Of a stretch of DNA of 64,000 nt, positions 42,921 through 50,796 are shown in pieces (the stretch's first letter is position 1; each line of letters starts with the position of its first letter). The stretch lies in the NCBI GenBank assembly GCA_963797115.1, contig CAWCOH010000002.1, positions 806,001-870,000 on the forward strand, written 5' to 3'. Source of the stretch: AP-15 sp963797115. Lineage in GTDB: Bacteria; Pseudomonadota; Alphaproteobacteria; ATCC43930; CGMCC-115725. The notes beneath the pieces were generated by a model. The model saw only the letters and a list, made by a program, of their open reading frames with translations, did not search any database and had not been told where the DNA came from. The position numbers and the translations under genes were made by a program.

Positions 42921-44576
42921 ATGGGCGCCTTTCGGATCAACGTCCGCCTCGATCGTGCACACTGCTCGCCGGTGACGCGTCCGGTGCGGCATCTGAGGGC
43001 GATAACCGCTACCGTCGTAGCCGGCATCCTCACTGTCGTGCCCATCGGGCAGCAAGCCCGAGCCGACATTAACCCAAAGCGCGGCGGCACGCTCGAATTC
43101 GCGGTCACGGTCGAACCTGGCAATTACGACTGTCACGGCAACATCTCGTTTGCTTTTCTGCACCCCATTGCTCCTCATTACTCAACCCTGCTCAAATTCG
43201 ACGCGGCCAATTATCCGCAGATTATCGGCGATTTGGCGCAGTCCTGGAGCGTGTCGGCGGATCGGCTCATCTACACCTTCAAGCTGCGGCCGAATGTCCT
43301 CTTTCATGACGGATCGCAGCTGACCTCGGCGGATGTCAAGGCGAGCTACGAGCGCATCGTGCATCCCCCTTCAGGTATCGTCTCCTCGCGCAAAGTCGAT
43401 TACGCCGCCATTTCGAGCATCGACACGCCTGATCCGCTGACTGTCGCGTTTCACCTGCAATGGCCGGAAGCGGCAATGTTGGCGAATTTCGCTTCGCCCT
43501 GGAATTGTATCTACAGCGCTGCCAGGCTCGCCGCCGATCCCCAATTTCCCAAGACCAACATCCTCGGCACCGGAGCATTCGTTTTCTCCGAGTATGTCAA
43601 GGGTCAATATTGGCGGGGCAAGCGCTGGGACAGATACTTCCTGCCCGGTAAGCCTTATCTCGACGGATACCAAGCCAATTTTATGCCGGGCAACGCTGTG
43701 ATGGCAGCGTACAAGAGCAGTCGCATTGCCGCCGAGTTCCGCGGCATCACGCCTCCACAGCGCGACGACCTCGTCGAAGTGCTCGGCGACCGCATCGAGA
43801 TCAGCGAAAGCCCCTGGCTGTCCAATCTGCTCGTCGTATTCAACACCAAGAAAGCGCCGTTCGATGATGTGCGGGTACGGCGCGCACTCAGCCTCGCCAT
43901 CGACCGATGGGGTGCTGCCGCCAAGCTGCAGGAGACAACCTTTCTCAAATATGTCGGCGGCGTCATGCGACCGGGCTCGAACATGGCCACGCCCGAGGCG
44001 GAACTGGTCACGATACCCGGGTTCTCGCGCGATATCGCCGCTTCGCGCGCCGAGGCCAAGCGGCTCCTCGACGAGGCCGGAATCCACGATCTCAATTTGA
44101 CGGTCGCCGTTCGCGATATCCCGATGCCGCATTTTGCGGCGGCCAATTTATTGGCCGAGAGCTGGCGCGAGATCGGCGTCGCGACGACGCAAGACCGGCG
44201 CAACATCTGGGATTGGCAAAAGGAGATCGATGCCCGCCAGTTCGACGTGGCGCTCGATTTCTCGGGTGACTTCTACGACGACCCGACGATCCAGATGACG
44301 AAATACGTCTCGCACGACCTCTCGCCGGTCAACTACTCCTACTCGACCGATCGCTTTCTCGATGCCCTTTTTATCGGTCAAGCGGTCACCGCCGACCCCC
44401 GCCAACGCGCAAAAATTGTCCATGATTTCGAGCGGCATGCTCTTACAGAGGCCTATACGGTGCCGCTCCTGTGGTGGAACCGCATCGTCGCCACCTCAGC
44501 CAAGCTCAAGGGATGGAGCATTACACCGAGCCACTTCATCGGGCAGGACCTGACCGAAGTTTGGCTCGCCCAGTAA
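42921..44576 (+). CDS. ABC transporter solute-binding protein, family 5 (divergent, outside the array)
   Basis: 551 residues with a signal peptide whose core (AITATVVAGILTVVPIG) ends near ARAD; GTG 42972 would remove 17 residues and gives a more ordinary signal peptide. The SBP_bac_5 features are RGGTLEFAVTVEPGNYDCHG, LAQSWSVSADRLIYTFKLRPNVLFHDG, LTSADVKASYERI, LGTGAFVFSEY and VRRALSLAIDR. It lacks the six array cysteines and most array signature blocks, so it is an older paralog. It lies in the operon with the TAXI protein and, lacking a permease of its own, might use the B-C-D-F transporter next door. Confidence 0.9.
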   Translation: MGAFRINVRLDRAHCSPVTRPVRHLRAITATVVAGILTVVPIGQQARADINPKRGGTLEFAVTVEPGNYDCHGNISFAFLHPIAPHYSTLLKFDAANYPQIIGDLAQSWSVSADRLIYTFKLRPNVLFHDGSQLTSADVKASYERIVHPPSGIVSSRKVDYAAISSIDTPDPLTVAFHLQWPEAAMLANFASPWNCIYSAARLAADPQFPKTNILGTGAFVFSEYVKGQYWRGKRWDRYFLPGKPYLDGYQANFMPGNAVMAAYKSSRIAAEFRGITPPQRDDLVEVLGDRIEISESPWLSNLLVVFNTKKAPFDDVRVRRALSLAIDRWGAAAKLQETTFLKYVGGVMRPGSNMATPEAELVTIPGFSRDIAASRAEAKRLLDEAGIHDLNLTVAVRDIPMPHFAAANLLAESWREIGVATTQDRRNIWDWQKEIDARQFDVALDFSGDFYDDPTIQMTKYVSHDLSPVNYSYSTDRFLDALFIGQAVTADPRQRAKIVHDFERHALTEAYTVPLLWWNRIVATSAKLKGWSITPSHFIGQDLTEVWLAQ

Positions 44577-44651
44577 TCTGTGGTACCAGGGCCGGCGATC
44601 TCGAGGCGCCGGCGCGTGGCCGACAACGTCGAGGTCACAAGGGAGGCCCCT

Positions 44652-45176
44652 ATGTCTTCCACGGAGGAGAAGACTGCCGCCGAGGTGTATGCTCGCCCCA
44701 AAGCCGAGCCGGCGCTGAAGCTCAATTTTCTCTCGCATGGGACGCTCGAATGTCGGGAGATCGAGTGGTCGCGCAAGTTCTATGAAGAGTTCCTCGGCCT
44801 CGAGGTGGTGCAGACCAGCGCGATCTCACTGCTGATCCGGCTCGGCGGCGACCACGTCGTCGCGGTGGTCAAAAGCAAGAAGGGTCGCGAAATGGACCTT
44901 CTCAATCATAACGGGCTCGACGTTCGCACCAAGGAGGAGGTGGACGCGGCGCACCGCATCGTCACCGAGCAGGCCGACAAGTGGAAACTCACCAAGATCA
45001 CCAAGCCGGCGCTGCAGCACGGTACCTATAGCTTCTTTTTCTGGGATGGCGACGGCAACTGCTGGGAGATCCTGACGAATCCCGAGGGTGGCTACCGCTG
45101 GTTGTTTGGCATCGGCGACCAGAAGGGCAAGGGTCACCTCGACCGGAATTTCAAGCGCCCCGGCTTCGAGGTGTAG
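44652..45176 (+). CDS. VOC-family (glyoxalase/dioxygenase fold) protein
   Basis: 174 residues from ATG 44652, preceded by GGGAGG. It shows a vicinal-oxygen-chelate fold: FLSHGTLECREIEWSRKFYEEFLGLEVV at the start, IRLGGDHVVAVV, and the closing FFFWDGDGNCWEI with a metal-ligand Glu. H (in LSHGTL) and E (in WEI) are possible ligands. The substrate is unknown: glyoxalase, dioxygenase and resistance proteins share this fold. It follows the binding-protein gene by 75 bp and may be the last gene of that unit. Confidence 0.8.
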   Translation: MSSTEEKTAAEVYARPKAEPALKLNFLSHGTLECREIEWSRKFYEEFLGLEVVQTSAISLLIRLGGDHVVAVVKSKKGREMDLLNHNGLDVRTKEEVDAAHRIVTEQADKWKLTKITKPALQHGTYSFFFWDGDGNCWEILTNPEGGYRWLFGIGDQKGKGHLDRNFKRPGFEV

Positions 45177-45376
45177 CGCTGGCAGCATCCTGAGCCCGCT
45201 TTCGACGAGCGCCAAGATGGATTGATTGCGAGACCGACGCCGGGCGCATGCATGACCCGAAAAAAGCGACCCTCCGCTCCCGGATCGGCGCTTGGGAAAA
45301 GGGTACAACGAGGGCTGGCCGGGGCACGGTGCCGTTCGAAGGCGGTACTGCGGAAGGGGTGCCAGAAAACGGCAGG
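45177..45376. other. Gap between two convergent units
   Basis: Two hundred bases without a gene, between a plus-strand and a minus-strand gene. On the minus strand a T6 run (plus AAAAAA near 45258) follows GC-rich sequence and could help end the DUF5681 operon, but no convincing stem is seen. Confidence 0.3.
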
Positions 45377-45796
45377 TCACTCCGCCGCCGGCTGGGCGAG
45401 CGACCAGGCGAACAACTCGGCGAAAGATGCGTTGGCGAAATCGGGCCGCTGACCGCCGGCAAAGCGCCGCGCCATTGCCAGGATCTTGGACTCGAAATCA
45501 TCCGCCCGAGGGCTGTCATGGGCGTCGGAGGGCGGTCCGCCCGTCGCGTCGTCGCGCTGCGATTGCGCGGTGTCTGGATTTGCCGCCGGGGGCGGTGCTG
45601 CAGCTTCGTCGGCCAAACAAAGGCGGGTTGCAACCGTCGCGTCGACCCCGGCGCGCGCCAGCGCGCTGCGGATCACCGCACCCATCGCGGCCTCGGCGTG
45701 CAATGTGGGTCGGATCGCGGCCGTGCCCGGCTCCGCATCAGCCGCCATCCTCCGCCCCTCGACCCGGTCGATGCGGGTGTCAAGGGGACGGGACAT
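45377..45796 (-). CDS. Hypothetical protein, partner of the DUF5681 gene
   Basis: 139 residues from an ATG (45794-45796) with GGAGG six bases upstream, overlapping the end of the DUF5681 gene by 17 bp. It is Ala-rich, with a helical segment around residues 30-60 (RPTLHAEAAMGAVIRSALARAGVDA), a Pro/Asp-rich linker and a C-terminal block FESKILAMARRFAGGQRPDFANASFAELFAW. No family is recognised. The overlap and shared strand argue for a two-gene operon. Confidence 0.6.
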   Translation of the reverse strand: MSRPLDTRIDRVEGRRMAADAEPGTAAIRPTLHAEAAMGAVIRSALARAGVDATVATRLCLADEAAAPPPAANPDTAQSQRDDATGGPPSDAHDSPRADDFESKILAMARRFAGGQRPDFANASFAELFAWSLAQPAAE

Positions 45797-46247
45797 CGGC
45801 CGCCTCCAGCACCCGCAGGCGCCGCTCGAACTCGGTCGCTTCGACCGCGCGGACATAGGCCTCGAACACCTGACCCAGCTGCGTTGCTTCGCGCGGGGTC
45901 ACGGCACCTTGTGCCGCCGCGTCGGCGACCGCAGCCATCGCACCCGCGAGGTCGGCGGCGTTGCGGATCGGCGGCATCATGAATTCGACCGCGCGTTCGC
46001 GATACGGCCCGACGATGCGTTCGAGGCACAACCGCAGTGCGTTCGGGTCACCGGCGAGCGCCAATTCGACGGCTTTGCGGGTCAGCGCCTCGCCCTCGCC
46101 GGCGAGCAATAGCCGAGCCGCGCGGTTGATGTGGTCGCGGCAGCCGCGCGGCCGGCCGGCGGGATTGCCCGACCGCCCCCTGGCGAACCGGCCGCGCCGG
46201 TCCCGCACCTCCTGTTTCTCCTGTTTTATCAGGTCGAGATCAGGCAT
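45780..46247 (-). CDS. DUF5681 domain protein
   Basis: 155 residues from the ATG at 45247+1000 (codon 46245-46247), with GGAGG at ideal distance. The N-terminal block RRGRFARGRSGNPAGRPRGCRDHIN and the helix ALTRKAVELALAGDPNALRLCLERIVGPYRERAVEF define DUF5681, an alphaproteobacterial family often found near phage or mobile genes; the basic Gly-rich start suggests nucleic-acid binding. The function is unknown. No other phage gene is near, so it is not taken as a prophage. Confidence 0.82.
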   Translation of the reverse strand: MPDLDLIKQEKQEVRDRRGRFARGRSGNPAGRPRGCRDHINRAARLLLAGEGEALTRKAVELALAGDPNALRLCLERIVGPYRERAVEFMMPPIRNAADLAGAMAAVADAAAQGAVTPREATQLGQVFEAYVRAVEATEFERRLRVLEAADVPSP

Positions 46248-46374
46248 CGCCACCTCCTACATAACAATCCCGCACCCGCCCCGGGTGCCGATGCTCGGAG
46301 AGATATAATGCGATGATGGCAATTTAATGGTTATTGGTAGCAGCAGGTCAAAACCGTATCATTCCGAAGGAAAA

Positions 46375-46404
46375 GCGGCGTCGAGTGGGGAAGCTCGACG
46401 CCGC
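46375..46404 (+). repeat. Perfect 11-bp hairpin in the 46.3-46.5 kb gap
   Basis: GCGGCGTCGAG (46375-46385) pairs with CTCGACGCCGC (46394-46404) around TGGGGAAG. There is no T-run. A TATAAT lies upstream at 46304-46309 without a good -35, so a small RNA is conceivable but unsupported. The rest of 46248-46520 shows nothing recognisable. Confidence 0.5.
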
Positions 46405-46520
46405 ATTGCAGTATGGCCTGGCGCTGGGGGGTCAAAAAGCCAAGGCCTATTCGATCCTACGCACCCATGGTCAACAAAGCGTCAGCGCGTTGCTGGCGCC
46501 CGCCGGTCTGCGATTCGCGC

Positions 46521-47315
46521 TCAGCCGCGGCCGATATAGGGCATCTTGGTTGCCATCACGGTCATGAACTGGACATTCGCCTCGGGCGACAGCGAGGCCA
46601 TATAGACGACCCCCTTGGCGACGTCGCGGACGTCCATGCGCGGTTCGGCTTCGACCCTGCCGGTCGCCTGGAGCCGGCCCCGCGCAGTGTCTTCGTTGCG
46701 CGTCGTGGCGGCATTGCCGATGTCGATCTGGCCACAGGCGATGTTGTATTGCCGCCCGTCGAGCGACAGCGATCGGGTGAGCCCGGTCAGTGCGTGCTTG
46801 GTCGAGGCGTAAGGGGTGGAGTTGCGGCGCGGCACATGGGCCGAGACCGAGCCATTGTTGATGATGCGCCCCCCCTGCGGGTCTTGGCTCTTCATCATGC
46901 GGAAAGCATGCTGGGCGCAAAGGAACGAGCCGGTCAGATTGACCGCGACCACATCCGACCATTGCTCGTAGGTCAGGTCTTCGAACGGGATGCCGCGGGT
47001 GCTGATCCCGGCGTTGTTAAATAGCAGGTCGATGCGCCCGTACGTTTCTTTGACCCGGTCGAAGAGTGCTGCGATCGCTGCCGGATCGCGGACATCGGTC
47101 GGCACGACCAAGGTGCGCGGCGGCGGAGCCCCCTCCGCGCCGCGATGCGCGGCGCCTGGGGCAGGCTCCGCAAGGGAAGCGGTTTCTTCGAGCATCTCGC
47201 GCCGCCGCCCGGCCAACACCACCGACCAGCCGTCGGCGAGCAGGGCGTGCGCTGTGGCGCGGCCGATTCCGCTCCCCGCACCGGTGATGACAGCGATATT
47301 TGGTGATGTGTCCAT
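46521..47315 (-). CDS. SDR-family NAD(P)-dependent oxidoreductase
   Basis: 264 residues with the classical short-chain dehydrogenase pattern: cofactor motif TGAGSGIG (11-18), NNAG (100-103), and the catalytic S156, Y169 and K173 (YASTK). The ATG at 47313-47315 has GAAGGAAG upstream and is chosen over a longer frame with no family similarity. An unusual Pro/Ala-rich insertion of about 15 residues (EPAPGAAHRGAEGAPPP) sits between strands 2 and 3. The substrate cannot be predicted; many alphaproteobacterial members act on secondary alcohols or sugars. Confidence 0.9.
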   Translation of the reverse strand: MDTSPNIAVITGAGSGIGRATAHALLADGWSVVLAGRRREMLEETASLAEPAPGAAHRGAEGAPPPRTLVVPTDVRDPAAIAALFDRVKETYGRIDLLFNNAGISTRGIPFEDLTYEQWSDVVAVNLTGSFLCAQHAFRMMKSQDPQGGRIINNGSVSAHVPRRNSTPYASTKHALTGLTRSLSLDGRQYNIACGQIDIGNAATTRNEDTARGRLQATGRVEAEPRMDVRDVAKGVVYMASLSPEANVQFMTVMATKMPYIGRG

Positions 47316-47647
47316 GTCGTGCTTCCTTCGTTCCGTGTGGTGAACGCGAAGTCCCTGAGATCGGAAGGGGTTCTTCATTGGGCGCCAGCGAAGCGATCTC
47401 GCCGATAAAGCTCCCGAAGTGGCTGAGATTGCCGCGTCATCCTGCGGGCTTCTCACAAGGAACAAGACGGCCGGGAGGCAAGGGCAACATCAAACGCTGC
47501 CCCGGCGGAGGCCGGGGCCCACCAATCGGCCGCGCGAACAGCGGATCAATGGGTCCCGGCTTTCGTCGGGAAGGCGGATTGCGCGTGGCTTCATCTGGGG
47601 CGGCCCGGCCAGACCGGTCGGTGCAATGACACGCTTTCATTTTACAG
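47316..47647. other. 332-bp gap with a dispersed palindromic repeat
   Basis: No gene. The gap contains CCCCGGC-GGAG-GCCGGGG (47500-47517) and, 36 bases later, TCCCG-GCTTTCGT-CGGGA (47554-47571). The pair, with the CAATGGGTCCCGGCTTTCGT-type core, looks like a dispersed intergenic repeat unit of alphaproteobacterial genomes. Confidence 0.55.
47500..47571. repeat. Dispersed palindromic intergenic repeat
   Basis: Two GC-rich hairpins separated by a spacer ending GGATCAATGGG. The recurring GTCCCGGCTTTCG core is the reason for calling it a repeat family; no second copy is present in this window. Confidence 0.45.
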
Positions 47648-48490
47648 CTAGAGCCGACGCACGGATACCGATCGGCTCGGCGCTACCAGTTCGTCCTGCG
47701 CGGCAATCAGCGCCAGTTCGCCGTCGCCGGAGCGCATCGTCGCCTCGATCACCCCGTATATTGCGGCGATCGTCGCGGCGAGCGCCTCGGGCACCGATTT
47801 GCCCTTGAGCAGCCAGCCGAGAAAGAGTGCCGCCACCGCATCGCCGCAACCGGTCGCTTCGATCGGCAGACGCGGCGTCTCGACCGCCCACACGCCGTCG
47901 GGTCCGGCAGCAATCGCCGCGACACAGTCGGCGACGGTTTCGAGGCTTGTCGCCAGCACGATGCCGGGACCATTGTGCCGCAGTGCCTCCGCGGCGCCTG
48001 CGGCCTCGGCTAGGCTGCTCACCGGTCCGCCGGTCAGCCATTCCAGCTCGAAGCGGTTCGGGGTCACGATATCGGCGAGCGCCAGCGCCCGATCGCGATA
48101 GAACTCCGGGATCCCGGCGCGGACGTAATACCCAAACCCAATGTCCCCCATTACAGGGTCGCAACAAAATAGCGCGCGCGGATTGGCCTCTTTTACTCGG
48201 GCGACGATGTCGAGCAGCACCGGGCCGGTCTCCGCCTCGCCTAGATAACCCGACAAGATCGCATCACAGCGCGGCAGCACACCCAACTCGGCGATGCCCT
48301 GGAACAGAGTGGCGATCTCGCTCGCCGGAACGGTGTTGCCGCGCCACCTCTGGTAGCCCGTATGGTTGGAGAAGGCGACGGTGTTGAGCGACCAGGTCTC
48401 GCAGCCGAGGCGTTGCAACGGGAACAATGCCGCGGTGTTGCCGACATTGCCGCAGGCGACCCAGGATTGGACCGAGAGCACGGTCGGCAT
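47648..48490 (-). CDS. pdxY: Pyridoxal kinase
   Basis: 280 residues of the PfkB/ribokinase-like PdxY family. It phosphorylates pyridoxal to PLP with ATP in the vitamin B6 salvage pathway. The family pattern is clear: VLSVQSWVACGNVGNTAA at the start, the substrate region HTGYQRWRG, LSGYLGEAETG, CDPVMGDIGFGYYV, VTPNRFELEWLTG, and the anion-hole/catalytic motif ATGCGDAVAALF (D as base). The gene starts one base after the stop of the membrane protein upstream, so the two are co-transcribed. Confidence 0.93.
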   Translation of the reverse strand: MPTVLSVQSWVACGNVGNTAALFPLQRLGCETWSLNTVAFSNHTGYQRWRGNTVPASEIATLFQGIAELGVLPRCDAILSGYLGEAETGPVLLDIVARVKEANPRALFCCDPVMGDIGFGYYVRAGIPEFYRDRALALADIVTPNRFELEWLTGGPVSSLAEAAGAAEALRHNGPGIVLATSLETVADCVAAIAAGPDGVWAVETPRLPIEATGCGDAVAALFLGWLLKGKSVPEALAATIAAIYGVIEATMRSGDGELALIAAQDELVAPSRSVSVRRL

Positions 48491-48491
48491 G

Positions 48492-48932
48492 TCAGGACGC
48501 GTCCCTGTCCATGCGGTCGAAGACGTTCTTCATGTTGAGGAAGACGATGACGCCGCTGATGCCGAAAAGGCCAACCCCTGCGGCATGCATGGCCCCGCTC
48601 TCCCAGGCGTGAGCAAGGAACAGCCCGGCGAGCCCGATGGCGACAAACAGCGGGATTACGACCGCCAGGCTCTTCATGTCATTGACGAGCAGAAAGGTGC
48701 CCCAACCGGACGCACCGCCATCCAATCCGTGCTTCAGCCGCAGAAAGCCGAGCGCGATCGCGCAGAAGCTCAGCAGCAGGCCGCACTGGTAGTCGCCAGG
48801 CCGCCCATTCGCGCTCGCGACAAAGGCGCCGATCAAGGCGAGAAGCCCGAGGATGATGAATTGGCCCCAAAAGCCGAGCCACAACCAGAAGGCGCGTTTC
48901 GCGTCGCCCGGCCTCTCGCTCGTCTCATTCAT
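48492..48932 (-). CDS. Small four-helix inner-membrane protein, unknown function
   Basis: 146 residues from an ATG (48930-48932) with GGAGGGG upstream. Four membrane segments are visible (about WLWLGFWGQFIILGLLALIGAF, CGLLLSFCAIALGFL, SLAVVIPLFVAIGLAGLFL, AAGVGLFGISGVIVFLNM). No family is recognised. Linked to pdxY by a one-base gap; a role in B6 transport is only a guess from position. Confidence 0.7.
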   Translation of the reverse strand: MNETSERPGDAKRAFWLWLGFWGQFIILGLLALIGAFVASANGRPGDYQCGLLLSFCAIALGFLRLKHGLDGGASGWGTFLLVNDMKSLAVVIPLFVAIGLAGLFLAHAWESGAMHAAGVGLFGISGVIVFLNMKNVFDRMDRDAS

Positions 48933-48956
48933 TTCCGCCCCTCCGTGGGCTATACT
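48928..48956 (+). promoter_or_regulatory. Promoter candidate for the CoA-ester lyase gene
   Basis: TTCATT (48928-48933), 17 bases, then TATACT (48951-48956). It lies over the start of the divergent membrane-protein gene, 64 bases upstream of the lyase ATG. Confidence 0.45.
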
Positions 48957-49019
48957 GTAGCGCAATTTCGGTCGTTCCAGCCGTTGTCCGGGTATAACAG
49001 CATCGACAAGGACAACCTG

Positions 49020-49919
49020 ATGCCCACTGTCTTTCGCCCGCGCCGTAGCCTTCTCTTCATGCCCGGCTCGAACCCGCGAGCGCTGGAAAGGGCGCGCTCC
49101 CTACCCGCTGACGGGCTGATTATCGATCTTGAAGATGCGGTGGCGGCGGAGGCGAAGGAGGAGGCCCGCGGGATCGTCGCGGCGGCCCTCGCCAAGGGCG
49201 GCTACGGCGGGCGCGAGCTGGTGCTGCGCGTCAACCCCCTCGATACGCCCTGGGGCCACACCGATCTCGCCGCTGCGGCCACATTGCCAATCGACGCGGT
49301 GCTGCTCCCCAAGGTCGAGAGCGCCGAGCGGGTGCGGCTGACCGTGTCACAACTGGACGCGCTCGGGGCGCCGGAGCGGCTCGCGGTATGGTGCATGCTG
49401 GAGACGCCGCTGGGGATCCTGGGTGCAAGCGAGATCGCCGCCGCGAGCCCGCGGCTCGAGGTGCTGGTGCTCGGGACGTCGGACCTGACGAAGGATCTGC
49501 ATGCTGTTGCAACCCGCGACCGCCTGCCGCTGGTCACCGCGTTGGGCCTGGCGATGCTGGCTGCCCGCGCCCACGGGCTGGCCATCCTCGACGGCGTGCA
49601 TCTCGACCTTTCTGACGAGGAGGGCTTTGCCTTCATCTGTCGGCAGGGCCGAGAACTGGGCTTTGATGGCAAGACATTGATCCACCCAACGCAGATCGGA
49701 CCGGCGAACGCCGCCTTCGCCCCAAGCGCCGAGGAAATCGAGTGGTCGCGCCGCATCATCGCCGCGCACGCCGCGGCTGTAGCGGCTGGCAAGGGCGTTA
49801 TGCTGGTCGATGGCAAGCTGATTGAAATGCTTCATGTCGAGAATGCACGGCGGCTGCTCGGGCTCGCCGAGGGGATCGAACAGATCCCGTCCGTTGACAC
49901 TCCTCCGCACGGGGTCTAA
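49020..49919 (+). CDS. HpcH/HpaI aldolase family, CitE-like CoA-ester lyase
   Basis: 299 residues with the CitE/malyl-CoA lyase TIM-barrel pattern: RPRRSLLFMPGSNPRALERARSL, LIIDLEDAV, LVLRVNPLDTPWGHTDL, LPKVESAE, the metal-ligand Glu in CMLETPLGIL, VLGTSDLTKDL and GKTLIHPTQI. Such enzymes cleave or hydrolyse beta-hydroxyacyl-CoA esters such as malyl-CoA, methylmalyl-CoA or citramalyl-CoA. The ATG at 49020 matches the family N-terminus, although its ribosome-binding site is modest. It is followed 74 bp later by sdhC, which places it next to the TCA-cycle operon. Confidence 0.9.
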   Translation: MPTVFRPRRSLLFMPGSNPRALERARSLPADGLIIDLEDAVAAEAKEEARGIVAAALAKGGYGGRELVLRVNPLDTPWGHTDLAAAATLPIDAVLLPKVESAERVRLTVSQLDALGAPERLAVWCMLETPLGILGASEIAAASPRLEVLVLGTSDLTKDLHAVATRDRLPLVTALGLAMLAARAHGLAILDGVHLDLSDEEGFAFICRQGRELGFDGKTLIHPTQIGPANAAFAPSAEEIEWSRRIIAAHAAAVAAGKGVMLVDGKLIEMLHVENARRLLGLAEGIEQIPSVDTPPHGV

Positions 49920-49993
49920 GTGACCCGCTGACGGCGGCGGCCGCTGTGTGGCCGCCGCACTCGTTTGGAGCACCAATGCCGGGCCTGACGTAG

Positions 49994-50386
49994 ATGAGAT
50001 CCGCCGACCGGCCGATTTCGCCGCACCTTCAGATCTATCGCTGGCAACTCACCTCGGTCCTGTCGATCCTGCACCGCGCCGCCGGGGTAGCGCTGAGCAT
50101 CGGCGCGATCGTGCTCGTATGGTGGCTCATCGCCGCCGCCGCAGGTCCCGAGGCCTTCGATGGCATCTCAGGGTTTCTCGCTTCCTGGCTCGGCCTCCTG
50201 CTGCTGTTCGGCTGGAGCGTGGCGCTGTTCTATCATCTATGCAACGGGATCCGGCATCTCGTCTGGGACACCGGGCACGGGCTCGATCTCAAATCCACCT
50301 ATCGCGGGGGATGGTTGGTCTTAGCGGGGACGGCCGCGATGACGCTGATCGCCTGGAGCGCCGCAATCTCCGGCTGGACCGACTGA
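49994..50386 (+). CDS. sdhC: Succinate dehydrogenase cytochrome b556 subunit
   Basis: 130 residues with three membrane spans. The Sdh_cyt signature RPISPHLQIYRWQLTSVLSILHRAAG contains the quinone-site Ser and Arg, and the heme b ligand His lies in YHLCNGIRHLVWDTG. It anchors complex II in the inner membrane and helps pass electrons from succinate to ubiquinone. First gene of the sdhCDAB operon; the ATG lacks a strong ribosome-binding site. Confidence 0.95.
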   Translation: MRSADRPISPHLQIYRWQLTSVLSILHRAAGVALSIGAIVLVWWLIAAAAGPEAFDGISGFLASWLGLLLLFGWSVALFYHLCNGIRHLVWDTGHGLDLKSTYRGGWLVLAGTAAMTLIAWSAAISGWTD

Positions 50387-50387
50387 A

Positions 50388-50783
50388 ATGGCAACAACGC
50401 GGATGCGCTCGCCGGTCGGCCGTGCGATGGGTCTGGGCTCAGCCAAGGAGGGTGTCGAGCATTGGTGGCTCCAGCGCGTCACCGCGGTGGCGCTGGTGCC
50501 GCTGACCCTCTGGTTCGTCGCCGCCCTCGTCCGGCTCTCCGGCGCCGATAGCGACGCTGTGCGGGACTGGGTCGGTCGTCCGCTGCCGGCGATTTTGCTG
50601 GTGCTGCTGCTGATCGCAACCTTTTGGCACGCCTCGCTAGGGCTGCAGGTCGTGATCGAGGATTACGTCCATACCGACCTCGCCAAGCTCGGGCTTGTCA
50701 TCGTCGTGCGCCTGGCGTGCTTCGCGTTGACCGCCGCGGGGATCTTCGCCGTGTTCAGCATGGCGGTCGGATCGATGGGCTGA
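50388..50783 (+). CDS. sdhD: Succinate dehydrogenase membrane anchor subunit
   Basis: 131 residues with three membrane spans, beginning SPVGRAMGLGSAKEGVEHWWLQRVTA and with FWHASLGLQVVIEDYVH containing the second heme ligand His and the quinone-pocket Asp-Tyr. It starts one base after the sdhC stop (TGA-A-ATG), so translation is coupled. Confidence 0.94.
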   Translation: MATTRMRSPVGRAMGLGSAKEGVEHWWLQRVTAVALVPLTLWFVAALVRLSGADSDAVRDWVGRPLPAILLVLLLIATFWHASLGLQVVIEDYVHTDLAKLGLVIVVRLACFALTAAGIFAVFSMAVGSMG

Positions 50784-50796
50784 TCGCGGTCCCGAG

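Noticed and set aside
45377..46404. Prophage or integrated element around the DUF5681 genes
   Set aside because: No integrase, capsid, tail or terminase gene, no att-like repeats and no tRNA were seen nearby.
46334..46567. Short plus-strand frame over the 46.3-46.5 kb hairpin
   Set aside because: It lacks a ribosome-binding site and family similarity, and its second half is antisense to the end of the SDR gene.
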